From Plotosus lineatus (taxonomy: Eukaryota > Chordata > Actinopteri > Siluriformes > Plotosidae), in contig CM045729.1 of the NCBI GenBank assembly GCA_024760905.1, positions 84,251,550-84,315,549 of the forward strand: a DNA stretch of 64,000 nucleotides, written 5' to 3'. The number at the start of each line of letters is the position of its first letter. The stretch's first letter is position 1. The position numbers and the translations under genes were made by a program. Under the pieces are notes generated by a model. That model was not told the origin of the DNA. It saw nothing but the letters and a program-made list of their open reading frames with translations, and ran no database searches. Positions 49,297 through 64,000 of the stretch are shown piece after piece.

Positions 49297-50405
49297 AGAT
49301 AATTGCACGTCATTGCACCAATGCATGCTGGACTGAGCTTAGTGATAACATCCAAGAAGCTTTATCAGGGGCACATATACCAGCAGAAAGAAAGTCCTAG
49401 GTACAGTCTAGAGAAAAAGCGCTTTCCTCAAGTCAGCATCTGGCAAGTTGATCACGAACAAGAATCAGCAAAATGGGAAGATGGGTTGAGTACTATTCAG
49501 CACTGTACTCCAGGGCGAATGTGGTGGCCATGGAGGCCCTTGAGTCCATGGGCTGCTTACCAATCATGGATGAGTTAGACACTGAACCATCAGTGAACCC
49601 AGCAAAGCCATTGATGGCTTGGGCTCAGGCAAGGCCACCGGACAAGATGAAATTCCACTTGTCCTTATCAAAAAGTGCAAAACCTTACTACTGCTACCCC
49701 TTCATGAGATTCTTCATCAATGTTGCCATGACGGCACCATACCTCAAGATGTGAGAGACACAAATATTACAATACTTACAAAAATAAAGGCCATAGAAGT
49801 GCCTCAACAACTACAGAGGAGTTTCCCTCCTCAGTATTGTTGGGAAGGTGTATGCTTGAGTCATTCTGTCATGGCTACAGCGGCTTGCAAACCAAGTGAA
49901 TCCAGAATCTTAATGCAAATTCCATGTAAAGCACTCCATATTTGACACAGTATTCTCCCTACGACAGCTACTGGAGAAATGCCGAGAACACAAGCCACTT
50001 TACATTGCCACTATTGATCTCACCAAGGCTTTAAATCTTGTCAGCAGAAGTGGCATTTTCCAGATGTTACAGAACATTGGTTGCCCACCAAAGCTCCTGA
50101 ACTCATAGGAGCAATCCATTCCAAGACAATGGGCACAGTACAGTTTGATGGCAGAATACCAGAAATGTTCAAGAACAAAAGTAGTGTCAAATAGGGCTGT
50201 GTGCTTGCTCCCACACCCTTCGTAATCTTCTTTTCACTGCTGTTAAAGCACGTCTTTGACGATGCCACTGAAGGCGTCTACATGCACACTCGAACTGATG
50301 GCAAGCTGTTCAATCCAGCCCACCTATGTACCAGGACCAAAACCTGGATCGGATTGATCAGAGACCTACTGTTTACAGATGATGCAGCACTTCAGTTTTG
50401 TGTAA
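49297..50405 (+). mobile_element. Non-LTR retrotransposon RT fragment, degraded
   Basis: Shifted plus-strand frames give GRWVEYYSALYSRANVVAME, ALESMGCLPIMDELDTEPSV, GSGKATGQDEIPLVLIKKCK, LLLPLHEILHQCCHDGTIPQ, NNYRGVSLLSIVGKVYA, YIATIDLTKALNLVSRSGIF (FDLV decayed), 'VIFFSLLLKHVFDDATEGVY' and LIRDLLFTDDAALQF (LLFADDAAL with A to T). It ends at AT-rich DNA and (TA)n. Probably the same family as the endonuclease fragment at 42.6 kb. Confidence 0.78.
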
Positions 50406-50434
50406 TGAATCTAAAATATATTATATATTATATT

Positions 50435-50439
<5 letters not shown>

Positions 50440-50487
<48 letters not shown>
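50440..50487. repeat. (TA)n microsatellite
   Basis: Short TA array between the LINE fragment and the MITE. Confidence 0.95.
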
Positions 50488-50492
<5 letters not shown>

Positions 50493-50497
50493 TATAC

Positions 50498-51689
<1,192 letters not shown>

Positions 51690-51997
51690 TGCTGCGAGAG
51701 GAACTGTGGTATTGCATGAGGAAGTCAGGAGTGGCAGAGAAGTATGTTAGAGTGGTGCAGGACATGCATGAGAGAGGTAAGACAGTGGTGAGGTGTGCTG
51801 TTGGCATAACAGAACAAGTCAAGCTGGAAGTAGGACTTCATCAAGGATTAGCTCTGAGCCCCTTCTTGTTTGCTATGGTGATGGACAGGCTGACTTACGA
51901 GGTTGGACAAGAATCTCCATGGACTATGATGTTTGCAGATGACATGTGATCTGTAGTGAGAGCAGAGAACAAGTGGAGGAAGATCTAGAGAGGTGGA

Positions 51998-51999
<2 letters not shown>
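51690..51999 (+). mobile_element. RTE LINE fragment
   Basis: The frame 51,659-51,949 reads [40 protein letters not shown] and MMFADDM, then a one-base loss after GATGACAT. Cut off by (TA)n at 52,001. Confidence 0.85.

Positions 52000-52000
<1 letters not shown>

Positions 52001-52089
<89 letters not shown>
52001..52089. repeat. (TA)n microsatellite
   Basis: Pure TA between the RTE fragment and the SINE tail. Confidence 0.96.
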
Positions 52090-52091
<2 letters not shown>

Positions 52092-52420
52092 GTCTGTCTT
52101 CCTTTCGGCTTTTTCCCTTTTTTTACTCGGGAGTCGCCACAGCGAATTATCTGATTCGCACATTTTTACGTCGGATGCCCTTCCTGTCACAACCCTTTTT
52201 AGCAAGGGACAGAAACACACTGACGACTTTGCAGCCTACTCTTTACTAAAGTCAGCAATGGTTCTTTTACATGCCTCTCACCATAGACAGTGTGAGACAT
52301 GGCCCGCCTTTGGTAACCCAGTTAGCTGCACTTGGGGGACAGTGACAACCTTGTGGAGAGTGGGATTTGAACCCCCAACCTTTGTACCAGCGATCCAGCA
52401 CCCTAGACCACCACAGCCCC
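52090..52420 (-). mobile_element. tRNA-derived SINE type 1
   Basis: Minus-strand copy: tail (AGAC)2 and GAAAGCCGAAAGG-like sequence at the left, shared body, and a slightly damaged head at the right (B box GGGTTCAAATCCC). The (TA)n abuts its 3' tail, as at 2.94 kb. Confidence 0.88.
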
Positions 52421-52507
52421 CTATATCTATATGCAATCAAAGAGTTTTACTGGTATTTGTTATGTATTTTGTGGTATCAACCAAATTACTTACGTGAGAG
52501 CTGAAAA

Positions 52508-53026
52508 TTAACAGAAAAAGGCATAATTAAAAAAAAAAAAACGGCTCTTTAATTTTCCCTTCCGGTGCTGTTCCTTTAAGTATTTCCCCCAATGTAAAAT
52601 CAAGCCAATCAACATGAATGTCAACTTTAGCACATGGCACATTGAAAAGCACATGGGCATCTTTAAATGTATGAAGTTAGTGAGTAGGAGAATTGGGTGA
52701 AAAATACTCATCATCACTTTCTCATCCTTATCTTGCTCATCGCTCCATTCATTCAGAGTATCACATAGTTTTGTTGTAGGAGTTTCTAATGGTTCATGTT
52801 GTTGGACATTTACCAAGAGAATACAGCAAAATATTTTCCTGTTTTTAAAGCGCGGCGGAAAGATCAAATATGTTGCTACTGATGATAGACATTCCTCAGT
52901 GGCAGGGGAGCTTGAAATACCATGTAAACTCACTTTTACAGGCAGTGAACACCCCATTTTAGTATTCCAGAGACCGATCGAATAAAATTGGTAAGTTTGA
53001 TTTACGATTTTGATCCCAATACACAT
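52508..53026 (-). CDS. Unrecognised 172-codon ORF
   Basis: Open on the minus strand with a protein-like middle (SLHGISSSPATEECLSSVAT, PTTKLCDTLNEWSDEQDKDE) and a hydrophobic stretch (FMLIGLILHWG). No family recognised. The C-terminus runs into an A-rich tract (RFFFFN), which is non-coding in appearance. It may be a decayed transposon gene, a pseudogene or chance. Confidence 0.2.
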   Translation of the reverse strand: MCIGIKIVNQTYQFYSIGLWNTKMGCSLPVKVSLHGISSSPATEECLSSVATYLIFPPRFKNRKIFCCILLVNVQQHEPLETPTTKLCDTLNEWSDEQDKDEKVMMSIFHPILLLTNFIHLKMPMCFSMCHVLKLTFMLIGLILHWGKYLKEQHRKGKLKSRFFFFNYAFFC

Positions 53027-53091
53027 GGGCAGTTATGAGACATAACATAAAAAAAATGTGTGGGGGGCAGGGCGCCTATTTTGCCGAATAC

Positions 53092-54985
<1,894 letters not shown>

Positions 54986-54989
54986 GAAG

Positions 54990-56985
54990 GCAGCATGTCA
55001 TCTTCCTTTCATTTCAGCTGTTCCCTTCAGGGGTCGCCACAGCAAATCATCTTCCTCAATCTCACCCTGTCCTCTGCATCTTCTACTCTTACACCAACCA
55101 CCTTCATGGGCCCCTTCACCACATCCAGGAATCTCCTCTTTGGTCTTCCTCTAGGCCTTCTGCCTGGTAGTTCCAACCTCAGCATCCTACTACCAATATA
55201 TTCACTATCCCTCCTCTGTACATGTCCAAACCGTGTGAATCTAGCCTCTCTGACTTTGTCTCGAAAACATCTTACATGGGCTGTCCATCTGATGTACTAA
55301 TTTATGATCCTATCCATCCTCGTTACTCCCAAAGAGAACCTCAACATTTTCATCTCTGCTACCTCCAGCTCTGCCTCCTGACTTTTCCCCAGGGCCACTG
55401 TTTCTGAACCATACAACACAACAATCGCTGGCTTAAACACTGTCTCGTACACTTTTCCTATCACACATCACACTGGACACTTTTCTCCAACCAATCCAAC
55501 CTTCCTGCACACATATCTTCACCTGTTTTCCACACTCTCCATTGCTCTCGATTGTTAAGCCTAAAATCCTTCACCTTCTTTATCTCTGCTCCCTGTAACC
55601 TCACCGTTCCTCTTAGGTCCTTATTCATGTATTGTCTTACTGAGGCTAACCTTCATTCATCTCTTTTCTATGGCAGGCCTCCACCTCTCTAGATTTTCCT
55701 CCACTTATTATATGCTCTCACTAAAGATCACAATGTCATCTGCAAACATCATAGTCCATGGAGATTCTTGTCTAACCTCATCTGTCACCATGGCAAACAA
55801 GAAGGGGCTAAGAGCTGATCCTTGATGCAGTCCCACCTCCACTTTGAATTCTTCTGTCACACCAACAGCACATCTCACCACCGTGTTACATCTCTCATAC
55901 ATGTCCTGCACCTCTCGTATGCTTTCTCCAGATCCACAAAGGCACAATGCTGCTCCTTCTGATGTTCTCTGCTCTTCACTATTAACATCCTCAAAGCAAA
56001 CACTGCATCTGTGGTGCTCTTTCTTGGCATGAAACCAAACTGTTGTTCTGAAATGCTGGCCTCTGCCCTTAGTCTAGCTTCCACTATTCTTTCTCATAAC
56101 TTCATCGTATGGCTCATCAACTTTATCCCTCTGTAGTTGCCACAACTGCACATCTCCCTTGTTCTTAAAAATGGGCACAAGCACACTTTTCCTCCATTCC
56201 TCCAGCATCTGCTCACTCTCTAAGACCTTGTTGAATGTTCTTGTCAGAAAATCTATTGCTACCTCTCCTAGACACTTTCATACCTCCACTGGTATGTCAT
56301 CAGGACCAACTGCCTTTCCATTCTTCATCCTCTTCAATGCCCTCCTCACTTCACCCTTACTGATCTTTGCTGCTCCCTCGTCCTTAATGGTCACCTCGTC
56401 TACTCTTTTTCGTTCTCATTATTCTCATTCCTCAGCTCTTGAAAGTTCTCTTTCCATCTTCCCAGCACACCTCTGTCATCATTCAATACATTTCCCTATC
56501 TGTCCTTAATCACTCTAACATGCTGCATGTCCTTTCCATCTCTATTTCTCTGCTGTGCCAACCTGTATAAACCATGTTCTCCCTCCTTACTGTCCAACCT
56601 AGCATACAAGTTATCATATGTCATCTGTTTGGCCTTTTACATCATTACCTTCACCTTATGCTGTGTCTCCCTGTCCTCCTGTTTACTCTCTTCGGTCCTC
56701 TCAATGTCCCATTTCTTCTTAGTTAACCTCTTTCTTTTGTACACACTCCTGCACTTCCTCATTCCACCACCAAGTCACCTTATCGACTTTCCTTCCAGAG
56801 GACACACCAAGTACTCTCCTTCCTGTTTTCCTGATCACATTTGCTGTCGTTGTCCAGTCATCTGGAAACACTTGCTGACCACCTAAAGCTGGTTTCAACT
56901 CCTTTTTGAAGACAACACGACCCTCTTCCTTTTTCAGCTTCTACCAATTTGTCTTCTGCTCTGTCTTTGCCTTCTTCACATCTTA
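54990..56985 (-). mobile_element. RTE LINE, 5'-truncated, degraded
   Basis: The minus strand runs from the linker region (56,970, matching 35,640) through RT (QFGFMPRKSTTDAVFALRML at 56,050; AVGVTEEFKVEVGLHQGSAL and FADDIVIFSES at 55,947-55,708, MDRL region deleted) to GHVQRRDSEYIGSRM-type coding and the 3' end at 54,990 (GGGGTCGCCACAGC in plus). Many indels. The full-length copy at 33.56-36.71 kb is the guide. Confidence 0.88.
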
Positions 56986-57248
56986 AAAAAAAAAAAACAG
57001 AACCAGAAAGCAAACAAACTTTAGGGCAGCCAGTAACACAAGGCAAATATCCAAGCAACTGCCAAAGCCCCTGGGTGATTATGTGGGAGTGAAGGAGGGA
57101 CAGTATGCAAATGTCACGGTTTACCAGAACTCTCTGTGCCTAAGGATCCCCAGATCTGCTCATTTACCTAATAAAGTGTGAATTAAAAATGCTGTTTCAG
57201 AAGAACTGTATGATGTTTCAGTTATTTCAGATATCAACAGTTTCCTTG

Positions 57249-57598
57249 TGGGCAGTGGTGGCCTGGTGGTAGGGTGTTGGATTACTGATCCCAAGGTTAG
57301 GAGTTAAAGCCCTAATGTCAACCCTTGTCACACACACACCCCCCCCCCCCCCAGTGCAACTCACCAGGTTATCAAAGGCTGGCTATAACCCTCACTATCT
57401 ATGGTGAGAGGCACATAAAAGAACCATTGGTGAATTTTATCAAGAGTAGGGTGCATAGCCATCAGAGTGTTTCTATCCTTTGATGACCTGGTGATGACTG
57501 TCCAGGGTGTATTCTGCCCTTACCCAGAGTTGGCTGAGATGGGTGCCAGCCTCCCCGTCACCCTAATTATGATTAAGCAGTTCAGAAAATTAATGAAT
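57249..57598 (+). mobile_element. tRNA-derived SINE, type 2 tail, diverged
   Basis: Head GGGCAGTGGTGGCCTGGTGG, body TAAAAGAACCATTGGTGAAT and tail GACTGTCCAGGGTGTATTCT, GGCTGAGATGGGTGCCAGCC, GATTAAGCAGTTCAGAAAAT, then (AATG)n. Confidence 0.82.
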
Positions 57599-57604
57599 GA
57601 ATGA

Positions 57605-58150
57605 GTTGTCCTCATCTGCATGCAGGATCCCCATCTCCCGAAGCTAGGCCTGGGGGAGAGTGTCAAAGGCAAGTGCCTATTCGTCATGCTACTGCCCATG
57701 AAGCTTGGCCAGGCCTATAGTCACCTGTGGGAAAGATCATGATGGCTGGGTACAGTGTAAGCTGGGTTGCAGCTGAAGGTGTGGGGCTCTAACAGACCAA
57801 TCCTTGGCTGGACCATATCTCATTTTGGAGTTGCCTATGGAGAGAGGTGTTGAGCTGGTGTGGGCACCTGTGTTACCACCATCTCAGTGCCCACATGCTA
57901 AGGTTATCCCCATTTAATAAGAGGGTACCCTCCCTCTGTCTTCAGGTGGTGGGGGGTCCCTAGCTGTTGTTTGAGCTTAGGTATCAAATACCAATTCAGA
58001 ATATGCACCCTTTTTGTCCTTAGAGGTGTGCTAGAGAGTGATCCCTGGGGACTTCCTTGTACTCTTGGAAGACTTCAACGTCCATGTAAGCAATGATGGT
58101 ATAACCTCTGAGGGTATGGTTGATAGGTGCAGTGTTTGAATTTGAGAAGC
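57605..58150 (+). mobile_element. Rex3-like LINE 5' fragment, degraded
   Basis: Aligns with 46.01-46.75 kb: CTAGGCCTGGGGGAG, 'GCCCATG(A)AGC(T)TGGCC(A)GG', GAGTTGC(C/T)-ATGG, TTAGAGG...GGTGTGGGCA and GGAAGACTTCAACGTCCATG (EDFNVHV for GDFNAHVG). No open frame. Confidence 0.75.
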
Positions 58151-58230
58151 ATGCATCCTGGTTGGAGCTTCATTTCCAAATAATACCTACTCATGACAAT
58201 GATTGAACACTGACTGGCTATGACACGCAC

Positions 58231-62495
<4,265 letters not shown>

Positions 62496-62499
62496 GACA

Positions 62500-64000
62500 T
62501 TGAGCACTGAGGAAGGTGTTGACTTCACATTTGAATTTTTGGCTCTCATGTGTGGTCACAGTTTCTTCAGATAGACTATTCCACAATCTTATTGTGGCTG
62601 GAAGAAAAGACCTCAGGTGGCTTGTTGTTGATGAGCGGGGACATTCTAGTGTTGCTGAGTGCTGATAACACATCCTGTTGGTTTAGGCTGAGGGAGTAGG
62701 GCATGTAGTAGGGAAGGGGCTTCTTTGTGGTACATACGTTGGAGCAGTGTGAGTGCTCCCACATTTCTACGTTGTTCCAGAGGCTTAATTTGCATTGAAT
62801 CCAGGTCACCTGGCTTAGATCCTATTATTTTGATAGCACTTCTTTGTATGGTATCAAGCCATGATAATGATGTAGGAGAGGCACCCATCCAGACCGATGA
62901 GGCATATTCCATTCTGGACCTCACCATACTCATATATCACAGCTCTCTGGTCAGGATTCAGGTACCTGGACACTCTTCTTAGGAGTCCCAAGCGACAGCC
63001 AGCATCTTTAGCCATTTTTTTCATGATGTGGGTCCATGTGAGGTCCTTGCGTATGGTAATTTCTAGTAACTCCACTTCATCCACCTCTGCTAGAATGGCG
63101 TCCATGAAATGGAGGTTGGGATGGTTCCCTTCTGCATCTTTCAGTCGACTGACTCTGATGCTTGTGCACTTTGCTGCTCCAGAGAGGACATTCCATTTAG
63201 TTGCCCATTTCTGGATTTCATGCAGGTTTTCATTTAAGCTTTTAGCTGCTGTGGCTCTGTGTTTCCTATCATTAATGATGCTTAGAACTGAGGAGTCATC
63301 TGCATATAGGATAGCTTTGTTCTTAATTATGTCAGTAAAATCATCAATGCAAATGATGAATAGTAACGGGCCCAGTATTGACCACTGGGGTACGCCTGCA
63401 TTGATTGACTTAGCACTTGAGGTGGTGCCGTTTAAGGTCACCTTAAGTACTCTATCAGCTAGGTAATCCTCTATCCATCTCAGCAGCGTGCCTTTTATAC
63501 CAATGGCTTCTAGTTTTGCAATTAAGCCTTTATGCCAGACACGATCAAAGGCCCTGCTTATGTCCAGGCAGATTAACCTACCTTCTTGCTGCTTGTCTAA
63601 TGCATTCTGCAGGTTCTGTGCAACATATGTCAGTGCATCTACAGTTGAATAGCCAGCTCTGAAGCCGAATTGATTGTCTGATATTAGCTGGTGCTTGCAT
63701 ATGTATTTCCGCAGAGCTCTATTTATGAGACTCTCCATCACTTTACTAATAATGCTCAGGAGAGAAACAGGCCTATAGTTGTTCGGGTCATGTTTATCCT
63801 TTTTTTTTTTTTTTTTTTTTGTAGCATGGTATGACATATGCAATTTTCCATTGCTTCGACATATATTGCTTATCATGAAGCAGCTGAAAGAGTCTAGCTA
63901 AAGGCTTTGCCAGTTCTGGTGCTGCCTGTTTAAGGACTCTGGCATGTATGGAGTCTGGACCAGTGGCTTTGTCTGTATTTAGCTTTATTAGTGCTTTCTT
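62500..64000 (-). mobile_element. Jockey/CR1-type LINE, runs off the window end
   Basis: Minus strand, entering at the right edge with LNTDKATGPDSIHARVLKQA and KQWKIAYVIPCYKK. The 340-codon frame 63,876-62,854 has NNYRPVSLLSIISKVMESLI, QLISDNQFGFRAGYSTVDAL, RLICLDISRAFDRVWHKGLI, INAGVPQWSILGPLLFIICI (QGSILGP with G to W) and AILYADDSSVLSI (catalytic YADD near 63,295-63,312). Then 62,933-62,646 YASSVWMGASPTSLSWLDTI and 62,673-62,482 LRSFLPATIRLWNSLSEETV, the usual C-terminus. An A20-like run at 63,800-63,821 shifts the frame. Endonuclease lies outside. Clade within Jockey/CR1 not fixed. Confidence 0.85.

Overview
This window reads as accessory DNA from a ray-finned fish (teleost) genome. The reasons are Rex1-like and Rex3-like LINEs, a fish-type RTE LINE, Tc1 elements with long inverted/direct-repeat ends, gamma-like endogenous retroviruses with a CX6CC transmembrane Env, a chromodomain Ty3/gypsy element, tRNA-derived SINEs and very long (TA)n, (CA)n and (CT)n microsatellites. 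There are no bacterial-style operons, rRNA genes or CRISPR arrays, and no free-standing tRNA genes; the tRNA-like sequences are SINE heads. Nearly all recognisable coding potential belongs to transposable elements, most of them broken. Only two places look like host-gene exons: a 3'-terminal exon on the minus strand at 22.93-23.27 kb, and a weaker two-exon candidate on the plus strand at 5.81-6.39 kb.

Layout. 0-3 kb: tail of an R2-like retrotransposon, then a Rex3 copy split by a TTAA-flanked, internally deleted piggyBac element, then a SINE. 3-9 kb: unassigned DNA with a 1.07-kb inverted-repeat element, an ACGT-rich minisatellite, a Tc1 relic and a Rex3 fragment. 9.65-14.26 kb: decayed retrovirus of family A (plus strand) with a SINE inside its integrase and a deleted RTE LINE next to its LTR. 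15.3-19.3 kb: Ty3/gypsy chromovirus (minus). 19.4-22.8 kb: deleted RTE, Rex3 scraps and a SINE. 23.73-32.46 kb: provirus of family B (minus) with two LTRs, a tRNA-Pro primer site, a splice donor, a structured leader, and an embedded env/LTR segment of family A.

33.06-37.39 kb: Rex1-like LINE interrupted by a full-length RTE LINE with a 13-bp target duplication. 37.7 kb: near-perfect foldback with a hammerhead-like core. 38.98-41.31 kb: two Tc1 copies. 42-45.5 kb: LINE, RTE, SINE and hAT-like pieces. 45.51-49.21 kb: a TA-flanked MITE sitting in a (TAG)n tract and carrying a full-length Rex3. 49.3-59.6 kb: further LINE, MITE and SINE fragments. 62.5-64.0 kb: a Jockey/CR1-type LINE running off the end.

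The parts work together only as a parasite community. The main SINE carries a 3' end like that of the RTE LINE, and a sister SINE has the same tRNA head and body but a different tail, so different LINE machineries probably moved them. Target-site duplications on at least seven insertions let the nesting order be read directly. Coordinates of LINE and LTR fragments without duplications are accurate only to tens of bases.
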